DNA of 64,000 nucleotides from Cohnella sp. WQ 127256 (GTDB lineage Bacteria > Bacillota > Bacilli > Paenibacillales > Paenibacillaceae): the NCBI RefSeq assembly GCF_024519285.1, contig NZ_JAMZCY010000012.1, forward strand, positions 1-64,000. Direction: 5' to 3'. Both the position numbers and the translations under genes were made by a program. How positions within the stretch are numbered: position 1 is the first letter of the stretch; every line of letters starts with the position of its first letter. The notes beneath the pieces were generated by a model. The model was not told the origin of the DNA, searched no databases, and saw nothing but the letters and a program-made list of their open reading frames with translations. This document shows positions 8,077 to 16,146 of the stretch, one piece after another.

Positions 8077-9447
8077 ATGACAAATAAAAAAGAAACCATT
8101 CAGCAAATCATCCGTTCTGACATAGTAAACGGTCTCCTCAAACCCGGTCAGAAGCTGCCCTCCATCCGCAAGCAAAGCCAAAGATTCGGTTGCAGTCTCA
8201 ACACCATTATTGGTGTTTATCAGGAACTTGAAAATCAGTACCTCATTTATTCACGTCCGAAGAGTGGTTATTATGTCGTAGCCAAAGAAGCGCTTCTTCC
8301 CCTGCTGCAAACAAAACGAATCGATTTTGCATCAGCGGCTCCCGATCCCGCGTCGATCCCGCAAATCGACTTTCGTCAATGCTTGAACAAAGCGATGGAA
8401 TTATTTGAGGCGTCCATATTCACTTATCCGGATCCACAGGGCTTGCTTTCCCTGCGCCAGGAGATCGTGAAGCTTTTTCAGCAGCAACAGGTTTTCCCTT
8501 CGGAGCAGCAAGTTTTTATATTTTCAGGTGCTCAGCAAGCTCTTCATCTTCTAGCCGGGATGCCTTTCCCAAACGGAAAAACCAACATTCTGGTTGAGCA
8601 ACCAACCTACTGGGGAATGCTCGCTGCGCTTAAGACACAAAGACAAACCGTAATCGGTATCGAAAGAACTCCTGACGGAATAGATTGGTTAACTTTGGAG
8701 CGCCATTTTCAAAGTAATAATATCAAGTTTTTTTATACAATCTCGCGTTTCCATAATCCGTTAGGCACTTCTTACACGGCCGAAGACAAGCAGCGACTGG
8801 CAGAACTCGCCAAAGCCAATGACGTTTACATCGTTAAAGATGATTATCTTGCTGATTTGGAAACAAACAGTAAAGCAGATCCTATTCACGCTTATAATGG
8901 AGCCAGTCATGTCATTTATCTCAGAAGCTTTTCCAAAGTGATGATGCCTGGATTAAGAATTGCTGCAGCCACAGTACCCGATTCGTTTATTCCTTTACTG
9001 CAATGGCATAAGCATACAGCGGATCTGAGCACCTCAGTGCTTTCTCAAGGTGTGCTTGAGATTTACTTAAAGTCCGGGATGTATGCTCATCATGCAAAGC
9101 AAATGAAGTCCTTGTACAATCATCGTATGAAGCAACTAAGGGAAATTTCACAGCGATTATTGCCTAAAGAGTGCTTATATTCTATTCCATATTGCGGGGG
9201 GCTCTTCGCTTCCATACATCTTCCGGACTCCATTCATACAGAAGATTTGGTCAAGCGCTTGGAGAATCGTGGCGTTGATGTACTGGCAACGCAGTTCCTT
9301 TCATCGTTCCCCAAGCTTAACTTGCTGCGACTTAGCATCATTCGGACCGATGAGCATGATATTGAAGAGGGTATCCGCATCATTGCCGAAGAACTGGAGC
9401 GTACCCAATATACAAGCAGCATCCCTAAGCCATTCTTTCGATTATGA
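8077..9447 (+). CDS. MocR-type regulator (GntR HTH fused to aminotransferase fold)
   Basis: This 456-residue protein has a GntR winged helix at residues 1-70 (IVNGLLKPGQKLPSIRKQSQ and SGYYVV) followed by a fold type I aminotransferase domain. The PLP lysine lies in YLRSFSKVMMPGLRIA, with the preceding aspartate in VKDDYLADLE. MocR proteins use PLP, or its adducts with amino compounds, as an effector rather than for catalysis. The usual target is the neighbouring divergent gene, here the EamA transporter. GGAGG precedes the ATG by 7 nt. Confidence 0.88.
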   Translation: MTNKKETIQQIIRSDIVNGLLKPGQKLPSIRKQSQRFGCSLNTIIGVYQELENQYLIYSRPKSGYYVVAKEALLPLLQTKRIDFASAAPDPASIPQIDFRQCLNKAMELFEASIFTYPDPQGLLSLRQEIVKLFQQQQVFPSEQQVFIFSGAQQALHLLAGMPFPNGKTNILVEQPTYWGMLAALKTQRQTVIGIERTPDGIDWLTLERHFQSNNIKFFYTISRFHNPLGTSYTAEDKQRLAELAKANDVYIVKDDYLADLETNSKADPIHAYNGASHVIYLRSFSKVMMPGLRIAAATVPDSFIPLLQWHKHTADLSTSVLSQGVLEIYLKSGMYAHHAKQMKSLYNHRMKQLREISQRLLPKECLYSIPYCGGLFASIHLPDSIHTEDLVKRLENRGVDVLATQFLSSFPKLNLLRLSIIRTDEHDIEEGIRIIAEELERTQYTSSIPKPFFRL

Positions 9448-9455
9448 GTACAAAT

Positions 9456-9487
9456 AAGAGCCTACCCGTGGTCGTGGGTAGACTCTT
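9456..9487. terminator. Bidirectional terminator between convergent genes
   Basis: AAGAG and TACCC pair with GGGTA and CTCTT around a GTGGTCGT loop. The hairpin separates the convergent mocR and S66 peptidase genes and has T/A-rich flanks on both sides. Confidence 0.65.
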
Positions 9488-9499
9488 GTTCAACCTTAC

Positions 9500-10474
9500 C
9501 TAATCCGTAATGCTCAGCTTTATTGCTGTATGGTGTGCTCTTAATTTGGCCTGCCCGCCAATAGGGAAAGTCATCAATGGTGACGTATGGCCAAAATCTA
9601 CATCGGCTACTATGGGGATGTGATTCAGTTCCCTCTTTGTTTTAATAATCTTCCACAGTAGCTCCTTATTCATATTTGAAGATTTTTGAAATCTTCCGAA
9701 GACAATTCCTTTAACCTCTTCAAATCTAGGCTGGTGAATAAGGGATTGTAAATCTCGATCAAAGGTCTGAGGCTGTGCCTCGTAATCATCTTCTATAAAT
9801 AGGATTGAATTTTGGAAGCTCGGCATGTATTCCGTGCCTTGCAGAAGATTGAAGGTACACTGATTTCCACCTATAATAGTTCCCTCTGCCTCTCCCTCAT
9901 TCATTACATAGGGACCCTCATTAGGAATGAATGTGCGGTTCTCTTGATCCAGAAACCACGAATCGTCGCTCCACTGTTCGGAATGATGTACGTCAACCGG
10001 TTCCTCTGAGCTCATCATTTTCTGAAAATATTCCATTGTATACTCATTACCATGAAGCATCGCGAAGGTAGAGAAGTGTGGACCGGAGTACGTGATTAAT
10101 CCCGTCTTGGCATAAATCGCATTACTTAATGCCGTAATATCAGAATATCCGCATAGTCGCTTAGGATTAGACTGAATCAAACAATAGTCGATCTCTCTTA
10201 ACAATTGGTTACAGTTATAGCCGCCGATTGTCGTTAATATCCCTTTGACATTAGGGTCTCTAAATGCGTCATGAAGGTCATCTACTCTGGATTGGATGGA
10301 TGAGGAAACAAACTCATCAGACTCTAGGCAGTTTTTAGAAAAAGATATCTTGAACCCCATGCCTTCAAGTCTTTGTTGTGCTAGATTTCTCTGCTCAACA
10401 GCGATCAACGACATGCTTCTAGAAGGTGAGATGATCCGTATTTCGTCACCAGCTTGTAATTTGGGTGCCCTCAT
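9500..10474 (-). CDS. S66 family peptidase (LD-carboxypeptidase / MccF-like)
   Basis: This 324-residue serine peptidase belongs to family S66. The nucleophile Ser111 lies in LCGYSDITAL, the acid in LFIEDDYEAQ and the histidine in DFGHTSPLMTFPIG. S66 enzymes either trim D-Ala from muropeptide tetrapeptides (LdcA) or hydrolyse microcin C-type aminoacyl nucleotides (MccF). The TTIGGYNCNQLL block and the GHTSPLMTFP spacing are closer to MccF-like proteins, so self-immunity or detoxification is possible. The start is ATG 10474, preceded by AAGGGAAG; a longer in-frame start adds 14 unconserved residues. It has no signal peptide. Confidence 0.85.
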   Translation of the reverse strand: MRAPKLQAGDEIRIISPSRSMSLIAVEQRNLAQQRLEGMGFKISFSKNCLESDEFVSSSIQSRVDDLHDAFRDPNVKGILTTIGGYNCNQLLREIDYCLIQSNPKRLCGYSDITALSNAIYAKTGLITYSGPHFSTFAMLHGNEYTMEYFQKMMSSEEPVDVHHSEQWSDDSWFLDQENRTFIPNEGPYVMNEGEAEGTIIGGNQCTFNLLQGTEYMPSFQNSILFIEDDYEAQPQTFDRDLQSLIHQPRFEEVKGIVFGRFQKSSNMNKELLWKIIKTKRELNHIPIVADVDFGHTSPLMTFPIGGQAKLRAHHTAIKLSITD

Positions 10475-10517
10475 ACATACACTTCCCTTATCACATTTTT
10501 TCTCTGATTCTATCATA

Positions 10518-10559
10518 AAACAAGCCTAGAAAGTCCACATAGACCTTCTAAGCTTGTTT
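10518..10559 (-). terminator. Terminator of the tetR operon
   Basis: AAACAAGC...GCTTGTTT, with an inner TAGAA/TTCTA extension, forms a stable hairpin 25 bp after the tetR stop on the minus strand, followed there by a short T run. Confidence 0.7.
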
Positions 10560-10584
10560 GGCGAAGACTATTCACTTTCTTGCC

Positions 10585-11178
10585 CTATGAGGCCTGAACC
10601 CGCAATCCACCTAATATAAAAGCGGTCATATCCTCTATCATCTCATCCATCGAGATATGCTCTTCCACCTTCATGACTTTCCAATAGTCTGAATCTCGGT
10701 GAAATAACAGCGTTCCGACGATCGACATGAACGCCGTATCCAGCGAACGAAAGTGGAATACGCCTTGTGTGCGTCCTTCAGTAAGCCAATATTGCAGTAA
10801 ATTCCATATCGGTACGACATGCTCCCGAATCTTATGAACACGGGAGGTATTCAATATGACTTCCTGCTGAATAATACTGATAAGTTCTGGATCTTGTCCA
10901 CGAAACCGTGTCACTTCACGAATAATAAGTTTAACCCCTTCTAAGGGTTCCATCTCACGATTAATAGCAGCAATTCGCTCATTAGGGAAAAAGAAAGAAT
11001 CAAATAACGCAGGAAACATATTTTCCTTACCCCCAAAATGATAGGACACGAGTGCAACATTCACACCCGCTTCTTCGCATATTTGCCGTACCGTCGTCCC
11101 ATCGAATCCCTTGGTCGCGAACAATTTCCTAGCAGCCAGCAATATACGCATTTTACTATCCGGATCAGGTGTAGTCAT
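10585..11178 (-). CDS. TetR family transcriptional regulator
   Basis: This 197-residue protein has an N-terminal TetR helix-turn-helix (residues 9-56: LLAARKLFATKGFDGTTVRQ, then CEEAGVNVALVSYHFGGKEN) and a helical ligand-binding C-terminal domain. It follows the ABC-2 permease gene by 18 bp on the same strand, so the two form an operon. A large palindrome just upstream of the permease start is a plausible autoregulatory operator. The inducer is probably a drug or membrane-active compound exported by the permease. Confidence 0.88.
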   Translation of the reverse strand: MTTPDPDSKMRILLAARKLFATKGFDGTTVRQICEEAGVNVALVSYHFGGKENMFPALFDSFFFPNERIAAINREMEPLEGVKLIIREVTRFRGQDPELISIIQQEVILNTSRVHKIREHVVPIWNLLQYWLTEGRTQGVFHFRSLDTAFMSIVGTLLFHRDSDYWKVMKVEEHISMDEMIEDMTAFILGGLRVQAS

Positions 11179-11196
11179 TCTATCCCTCCATCTACA

Positions 11197-12351
11197 TTAG
11201 CCTTGCTTTGCAACAACCCCTGGTCCCTGTAGCACTGGCTGACGTTTTAGCCCAACTGCAACGGCGCTAATTAGGATCGCTACTGCAGCAATCAGGAGAA
11301 GTACCGACACTTCGCTTCCTACTCCTGGTCCACCAAATAGGATATTCATCGCACCTTCAACCGCATAAGTAGCTGGAAGTACGTTACCCAGTCCAACAAA
11401 GATGTCCGACAGCAATTCACGCGGCACAATAGCACCGGATGTCACAAGCTGCGCCGACAATAAAATAATGTTAAACAGCATACCTGCCATACCGAATAGG
11501 TATAGGAACATCTGGGATACAAACATAAAAGCAACCACGAATACAAATTGGAACAACCACAAGTGCAGGAATCCTTGTTCAATCTGTCCGCCGAACGCCA
11601 CCAGGAGTGCCGAGCCAACCAGAGAGACAACAATTGCGGACAATACATTTATTACGCTTCTTGCGCCGAATCGTTTCCAACGTCCGACTAGCGCTTGAAT
11701 AGCAAGGGATGACTGCTCCATATTCATTCCCATAATCATTGCTCCGACATATGAGGCCAGTACCAGCATCATAGGTACCATTTGATTGTTCATTCCCTTT
11801 ACAGGGTTTGTTGATTGAATATCACTCGTTACACGCGATGACAATCCCTGTGCAGCTGCAGCGGCCTGTTCAGAAGGCATATTATCTCCTAGAGCGGACG
11901 TTACCCCTGCGACTACTGCATTCTGATTCACTTGGGAGGTCACTGTCGTGGCAACTCCACTCATAATACTCTTAATTAATGCAGGATTGGACTCATTAAT
12001 AAAGTACTGCACTGCAGCTTGACTATCTGGTGCAGATGCTTTCGAAGTGAAATCCGCTGGAAAATAAATAATCATTTGCAACTCGCGTTCATCTAACTGA
12101 CGTTTCGCATCTTCCAGACTAGCCATCTGTGACATTTGAAAAGGAAGCTCTTTCTCCAGCTTACCTGCGATTTGTTGTCCTAATTGTTGATCCTCATTCA
12201 CAATCACAATGCTTAGTTGATCCGTCCGATCCGTTACACCCTTGTACCCCGTCATCCAAATGACGGAAAATATAACTTGGAACATGATTGCCGTAATAAT
12301 GCCTACCTTTGTCGTAGGGCGCTTCATAAATGCTTGTAATGCCTCTTTCAT
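11197..12351 (-). CDS. ABC-2 / YhgE-Pip type membrane permease
   Basis: This 384-residue protein has one N-terminal helix (residues 16-34), a large extracytoplasmic domain to about residue 185 (NEDQQLGQQIAGKLEKELPF, then LDERELQMIIYFPADF), and six C-terminal helices. This is the layout of ABC-2 permeases of the YhgE/Pip group. No ATPase gene is adjacent; YhgE-type proteins act without a dedicated one or recruit one from elsewhere. Co-transcription with tetR suggests regulated export or envelope stress protection. The ~40 bases upstream of the ATG hold the likely operator. Confidence 0.82.
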   Translation of the reverse strand: MKEALQAFMKRPTTKVGIITAIMFQVIFSVIWMTGYKGVTDRTDQLSIVIVNEDQQLGQQIAGKLEKELPFQMSQMASLEDAKRQLDERELQMIIYFPADFTSKASAPDSQAAVQYFINESNPALIKSIMSGVATTVTSQVNQNAVVAGVTSALGDNMPSEQAAAAAQGLSSRVTSDIQSTNPVKGMNNQMVPMMLVLASYVGAMIMGMNMEQSSLAIQALVGRWKRFGARSVINVLSAIVVSLVGSALLVAFGGQIEQGFLHLWLFQFVFVVAFMFVSQMFLYLFGMAGMLFNIILLSAQLVTSGAIVPRELLSDIFVGLGNVLPATYAVEGAMNILFGGPGVGSEVSVLLLIAAVAILISAVAVGLKRQPVLQGPGVVAKQG

Positions 12352-12373
12352 CTGTCCATTCTCTCCTTGTTAT

Positions 12374-12403
12374 CGTTTGTTAAACAATTGTTTTAAACAA
12401 ACG
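12374..12403 (-). promoter_or_regulatory. Candidate TetR operator
   Basis: This 30-bp interrupted palindrome has outer arms CGTTTGTT / AACAAACG and a central AAACAATTGTTT, with one extra base in the right arm. It begins 23 bp upstream of the permease ATG, where a bound repressor would block the promoter or early transcription of the permease-tetR operon. Position and symmetry support the call; binding is inferred. Confidence 0.6.
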
Positions 12404-12463
12404 TTTAATATATGAGTTTGAATTATATTCGATAACCCCCTTGATTGTCAATTCGTTTACAAC

Positions 12464-12486
12464 AAAAAAAACACCCCTAAGGGTGG
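12464..12486 (-). terminator. Second terminator downstream of csoR
   Basis: On the minus strand CACCC-TTAG-GGGTG is followed by eight T residues. The stem is short (5 bp) but has a perfect U tract. It backs up the terminator at 12533-12559 and shields the permease operon promoter from csoR read-through. Confidence 0.6.
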
Positions 12487-12532
12487 TTCGGATCAGGTTA
12501 TCTACATTACCCCCAACCCTATATTTTATTCA

Positions 12533-12559
12533 TATAAAAAAGGATTCTTACGAATCCTT
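12533..12559 (-). terminator. csoR terminator
   Basis: The perfect 8-bp stem AAGGATTC-TTAC-GAATCCTT, followed on the minus strand by TTTTTATATG, starts 10 bp after the csoR stop. Confidence 0.75.
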
Positions 12560-12569
12560 CTTCTTGTGC

Positions 12570-12899
12570 TTATTTCATTAGTTTGTTAATCGTGATCAAT
12601 AGCTCATCGATCACTTCGGTTTCGCCATCTTGAATACGATCGATGACGCAGCTCTTCATATGGTGCTCCAGAAGCAGTTTACCTACACCGTTTAAAGCGG
12701 ACTGGACAGAAGAAATCTGATTCAGCACATCATCGCAATAGGTGTCCTTCTCGATCAAACCCTTCACTCCCCGGATTTGACCCTCAATTCGGTTTAGCCG
12801 ACTAATGAGATTGCTTTTTGTTTTATCCGAATGATGGCTTTTTCGCCCATCTGTGCCGCACGATTCGTGGTTTTGGGGTTCTTGAACGAGTTCTTCCAT
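12570..12899 (-). CDS. csoR: CsoR family copper-sensing repressor
   Basis: This 109-residue all-helical DUF156 protein is a four-helix metal-sensing repressor. The ligand set Cys55 (TYCDDVLN), His80 and Cys84 (LLLEHHMKSC) has the +25/+4 spacing of the Cys-His-Cys Cu(I) site of CsoR, separating it from FrmR or RcnR relatives. RIEGQIRGVKGLIEKD is the conserved DNA-facing helix. Unusually, no copper ATPase or chaperone gene is next to it; a G/C-rich dyad upstream is a likely autoregulatory operator. AAGGAG lies 8 nt before the ATG. Confidence 0.85.
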   Translation of the reverse strand: MEELVQEPQNHESCGTDGRKSHHSDKTKSNLISRLNRIEGQIRGVKGLIEKDTYCDDVLNQISSVQSALNGVGKLLLEHHMKSCVIDRIQDGETEVIDELLITINKLMK

Positions 12900-12933
12900 A
12901 CGATCACTCCTTCTTCTTTGATGCTATTGTAAC

Positions 12934-12950
12934 ATAGCCCCCCCACCTAT
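12934..12950 (-). promoter_or_regulatory. Candidate CsoR operator
   Basis: The minus strand reads ATAGGTGGGGGGGCTAT: AT-rich inverted flanks (ATAG/CTAT) around a central G tract, the design of CsoR-family operators. It lies about 35 bp upstream of the csoR start. Inferred from resemblance and position. Confidence 0.5.
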
Positions 12951-12966
12951 ACAAAGTAAGATAAAA

Positions 12967-12998
12967 AAACGACCCCTTCCTAATTAAAGGGATCGTTT
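12967..12998 (-). terminator. Terminator after the reductase fragment
   Basis: AAACGA-CCCCTT pairs with AAGGGATCGTTT around an AT-rich loop, and the minus strand continues into a T run. It would end transcripts coming from the 13037-13234 remnant. Confidence 0.65.
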
Positions 12999-13036
12999 CG
13001 AATTCATTTGGTGTACTCCTTAATTTATTCGCTGCT

Positions 13037-13234
13037 CTAGTCCTCTTCGCTTACGCCCAGCGCTTTATTTTTCTCCCTGAATCGCTCGTTATGCGAGGAA
13101 ACGTAAGCAACCTTCGGTGCTTCGGGATCAAGATACAGCTTGGCGCTATTCAAGGCAAGCACACCGTCGGTAAATGCGCCAGCAATCAATTTCACTTTGC
13201 TATTGAAAGGGTGAGAGCTGGAAAGGTTTTGCAA
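13037..13234 (-). pseudogene. Ferredoxin--NADP reductase, C-terminal fragment
   Basis: The frame encodes about 55 residues that match the C-terminus of the thioredoxin-reductase-like ferredoxin-NADP reductase of Bacillota: VKLIAGAFTDGVLALNSAKL, then YLDPEAPK and the tail YVSSHNERFREKNKALGV. The intact enzyme is about 330-350 residues; here the FAD and NADPH domains are missing and an in-frame TAG lies 3 codons upstream of the first possible start. It is best read as the stump left by a deletion or partial duplication. A terminator still follows it. Confidence 0.65.
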
Positions 13235-13292
13235 CCTTATCTAGCTGGATACCGTTACCTATATAACAAGGACAAGTTAGAATAGGTGGGAT

Positions 13293-13643
13293 ATGATGAA
13301 GAAGCTGATGAATATGACGGTGTTAATCCTTCTAACAATAGCTCTCAGCGGATGTTACCCATTGCGAGCTGAAAGAAGTGAGACTCCGATTGAGATGGTT
13401 GCATTCGCTAGTCTTACGGATGAGGAACAGCACCTGCTCCCTGCGAGCCCGAAAGATTCTGTCGTGAGCAAGGTAGCTGTTACTGAACATATAGCAACAT
13501 TAATGGGTAGGCCCCGTAAAGGAACTGAAGTCTATGCTGTTACCTTTAATCATACGGAGACGAAGTCTTCCGGTAATCTCATTGTGTATGTGGATTTGGA
13601 TAAGAAAACAGTCGTTGGAAAAGGTAGAACGAGCCTCACCTAA
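13293..13643 (+). CDS. Hypothetical lipoprotein
   Basis: This 116-residue protein has a lipoprotein signal peptide with lipobox LSGC at residues 18-21, so Cys21 would be lipidated and the mature ~96-residue domain exposed outside the membrane. The mature part ends in a beta-rich segment (TEVYAVTFNHTETKSSGNLI, then VYVDLDKKTVVGKG) that could be a PepSY-like hairpin, but I would not name a family. AGGTGGG precedes the ATG. Confidence 0.7.
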   Translation: MMKKLMNMTVLILLTIALSGCYPLRAERSETPIEMVAFASLTDEEQHLLPASPKDSVVSKVAVTEHIATLMGRPRKGTEVYAVTFNHTETKSSGNLIVYVDLDKKTVVGKGRTSLT

Positions 13644-13779
13644 GAACGATTAACGGGGGATTTACAGATGAAACAACTCAAAAATGGATGGCATCATATT
13701 ATGAATGCACCCATGGTACCCTGAAAGTGAATTATCAACTGCTAAATCCATCTTTATATGGTTATCAGCCAACATTCAG
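13644..13779 (+). other. Intergenic stretch with a possible 18-residue peptide
   Basis: Between the lipoprotein gene and its terminator lies ATG 13668, preceded by GGGGGA 7 nt upstream and giving MKQLKNGWHHIMNAPMVP before TGA at 13722-13724. Nothing else coding is visible. The peptide could be chance. The stretch together with 13829-13953 forms a 310-bp gap between annotated genes. Confidence 0.25.
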
Positions 13780-13828
13780 ACGAAACCCCTGATTACTGTG
13801 AGAGTGATCTGGGGTTTCGTTTTTTTTC
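13780..13828 (+). terminator. Strong Rho-independent terminator
   Basis: ACGAAACCCC / GGGGTTTCGT with inner GAT/ATC pairing is followed by eight consecutive T residues. It ends the lipoprotein transcript and isolates the permease operon. Confidence 0.85.
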
Positions 13829-13864
13829 TATTCCATTCACATCCGCTTTAAGTACAAATAAAGC

Positions 13865-13895
13865 TTGATGAATTTGCAGTACGTGCTACTATAAT
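13865..13895 (+). promoter_or_regulatory. Candidate sigma-A promoter of the permease-SDR operon
   Basis: TTGATG, 19 nt, then a perfect TATAAT. The spacer is longer than the usual 17 nt, so regulation or an alternative -35 is possible. The leader to the TTG start codon is ~55 nt. Confidence 0.4.
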
Positions 13896-13953
13896 AAAGC
13901 ATGATATGGAAAATTTTTTTCCACAAAAAACCACCTAGAGAGAAGGAAATTGA

Positions 13954-15324
13954 TTGCAAAAGAACGGCACGTCCACACCAAAAACAGGCTACTCCCAAGA
14001 ATTAATGAGAACGCTAACAACGAAAGACCTTGTAATCTTCGGTTTAATTACCATGCTACCGATCGCACCGACACAAGTGTATGCAGGTGCATCCATCGCA
14101 AGCTTCGGCATGGCCCCACTTGTCTATTTAATTGGTATGATCGCCATGTTCTTCACTGCACTAAGCTATAGTAAAATGAGCCGAGAGTTTCCTATTGCAG
14201 GCTCTGCCTACTCCTTTGTTCAGCGGGGGATGAATCCTCATATCGGCTTTCTAACAGGATGGCTAATCGTACTAGATTACATTATTGTACCTGGCTTACT
14301 AGTTTCCTTCTCTACCTTGTGGTTGTCGGTAGTCCTTCCGGAATTCCCTTCATGGCTTCTGGTTGTTGTGTTCATCGCGATAATGACTTTCGTAAACGTA
14401 AGAGGAATTGAGATTGGCAAGCGAGTGAATCAATTTTTCCTATTCGGTCAGATTACCTTGATTTTAGTATTTCTGATCTGTGCCATTAAGTTTGTTTTCA
14501 TCGATGGGCATGGTACTGGAGGATTCTCGCTTGCTCCCTTCTGGCAATCCGATAAAATCGATATCAAGTTTATTGCCAATGCCGCTTCCATTGCCATGCT
14601 CGGCTTTATCGGGTTTGATGCCATCAGCACACTGTCTGAGGAAACGAAAGACCCAACAAGAACTGTGGGTAAATCGGTAGTCGCCAGTCTCGTTCTGATC
14701 GGCCTACTCTTCATGGGTCAAGCTTACATGGCCACACTAGCGCACCCAGATTATACAAATCTGGATGCGGATATGGGATACTTCGACATCATTCGTGAAG
14801 TCGGGGGAGACGCCTTGTACTACACATTTATTATTGCGGGTGTGATCTTCGTAGGTGTTGCTAATGCACTAACCGTACAATCTGCAATCTCCCGCGTACT
14901 GTTCTCCATGGGTCGCGATAAGGTCATCCCGTTCTCCGGTTTCTTAGGAAAAGTACATCCGAAGTTTAAGACTCCAGCTAATGCAACGATCTTCGTAGGA
15001 GTACTCTCCGTGCTTGTTGGACTCTTTTTGTCCCTGGACCTCTTAGTTCGTCTAGTCAACTTCGGTGCGATGTCTACTTATATGCTGCTTAATCTTTCTG
15101 TTATTACGTATTTCTTCTTTAGAAAGAAGCAACGCAGCCCTAAGCAAATCTTTGGTTATCTACTCTTCCCGCTTATTGGTTTCTTAGTTATCGGGTTTAT
15201 TTGGACAGGATTCGATACCTTAACTTATACGATCGGGTTCTCTTGGTTAATTATCGGAATTGCCATTGTCGCCATTCAATCTAAAGGCTTTAAAGAAGTA
15301 CCCCCAGCACTTAAGGGCTTATAA
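13954..15324 (+). CDS. APC family amino-acid / putrescine-type permease
   Basis: This 456-residue APC-superfamily transporter has 12 predicted helices. The unwound helix 1 motif appears as ITMLPIAPTQVYAGASIASF, and helix 6 carries SIAMLGFIGFDAISTLSEET, the family signature. The N-terminal VIFGLITMLPIAP and the overall pattern resemble PuuP-like putrescine or amino-acid importers, but the substrate is not certain. The start is TTG 13954, with AAGGAAAT upstream. An SDR gene follows after 15 bp in an apparent operon, suggesting uptake and oxidation of one compound. Confidence 0.82.
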   Translation: MQKNGTSTPKTGYSQELMRTLTTKDLVIFGLITMLPIAPTQVYAGASIASFGMAPLVYLIGMIAMFFTALSYSKMSREFPIAGSAYSFVQRGMNPHIGFLTGWLIVLDYIIVPGLLVSFSTLWLSVVLPEFPSWLLVVVFIAIMTFVNVRGIEIGKRVNQFFLFGQITLILVFLICAIKFVFIDGHGTGGFSLAPFWQSDKIDIKFIANAASIAMLGFIGFDAISTLSEETKDPTRTVGKSVVASLVLIGLLFMGQAYMATLAHPDYTNLDADMGYFDIIREVGGDALYYTFIIAGVIFVGVANALTVQSAISRVLFSMGRDKVIPFSGFLGKVHPKFKTPANATIFVGVLSVLVGLFLSLDLLVRLVNFGAMSTYMLLNLSVITYFFFRKKQRSPKQIFGYLLFPLIGFLVIGFIWTGFDTLTYTIGFSWLIIGIAIVAIQSKGFKEVPPALKGL

Positions 15325-15339
15325 TGAGGAGGAAATAAA

Positions 15340-16098
15340 ATGAGATTACACCATAGAACTGCCATTGTTACAGGCTCAGCACGAGGAATTGGTTTTGAGA
15401 TTGCAAGACGTTTTGCAGAAGAGGGAGCTAAAGTCGTTCTTGCGGATATTATGGAAGCTGGAGTTGAATCTGCTCAAGCTTTGCAGGATTTAGGTCATGA
15501 TGTTACCTTTTTCCGTACCGATGTATCCAGCAACTCTTCCGTTGAATCCCTAGTCGCTTTCACCGCAGAGAAGTACGGACGTATTGATATCCTCGTTAAT
15601 AATGCCGCAATTAACATTCCTGGATCCATTCTGGAAGTGTCTGAAGAGGTATGGGACAGAACGTTTGCCGTTAATGTGAAATCTCAATTCCTGTTATCTA
15701 GAGCTGTTGTTCCATTGATGCAAAAAGATGGCGGAGGATCGATCATCAACATGGGTTCAGGAAATAGCTATGTTGCCGAGCCTCGTCTATCCGCGTATGT
15801 CGCTTCTAAAGGAGCAATCCTCATGCTGACCAAACAGATGGCATTGGATTTTGCTAAAGATAACATTCGTGTAAACTGCATCTGCCCAGGTTGGGTGGAT
15901 ACCACATTTAACGATGCTCATTGTGATCTATATGGCGGTAGAGATGAAGTGTTGAAAATGATTGATGATATCCATCCGATTGGCAGAACGATTAAACCCG
16001 TCGAAATCGCGAATTCAGCTGTATTCCTTGCTTCTGATGATTCAAGCGCAATTACAGGAACAGGACTTATTGTCGATGGTGGCCTTACAGCTAAATAA
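15340..16098 (+). CDS. SDR family oxidoreductase
   Basis: This 252-residue classical short-chain dehydrogenase/reductase shows the Rossmann loop TGSARGIGFEIA, the structural NNAAIN, the catalytic Ser of INMGSGNSYV and the Tyr-x-x-x-Lys pair in SAYVASKGA; the C-terminus DGGLTAK is typical. Asp36 in VVLADI suggests NAD(H) preference. It follows the permease gene by 15 bp (GAGGAGG site) and probably oxidises or reduces the transported compound or a breakdown product. FabG-like housekeeping activity is less likely in this context. Confidence 0.88.
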   Translation: MRLHHRTAIVTGSARGIGFEIARRFAEEGAKVVLADIMEAGVESAQALQDLGHDVTFFRTDVSSNSSVESLVAFTAEKYGRIDILVNNAAINIPGSILEVSEEVWDRTFAVNVKSQFLLSRAVVPLMQKDGGGSIINMGSGNSYVAEPRLSAYVASKGAILMLTKQMALDFAKDNIRVNCICPGWVDTTFNDAHCDLYGGRDEVLKMIDDIHPIGRTIKPVEIANSAVFLASDDSSAITGTGLIVDGGLTAK

Positions 16099-16114
16099 CT
16101 CAATCGTAAATTCT

Positions 16115-16146
16115 AAAAAAAACGACCTCGAGGGGTCGTTTTTTCT
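16115..16146. terminator. Bidirectional terminator
   Basis: AAAAAACGACC-TCGA-GGGGTCGTTTTTT has a stem with A and T tracts on either side. It serves both the SDR gene and the convergent M56 peptidase gene, whose stop codon lies at its edge. Confidence 0.85.

Noticed and set aside
12404..12463. Coding potential between the csoR terminators and the permease operator
   Set aside because: No frame with a start and ribosome-binding site on either strand.
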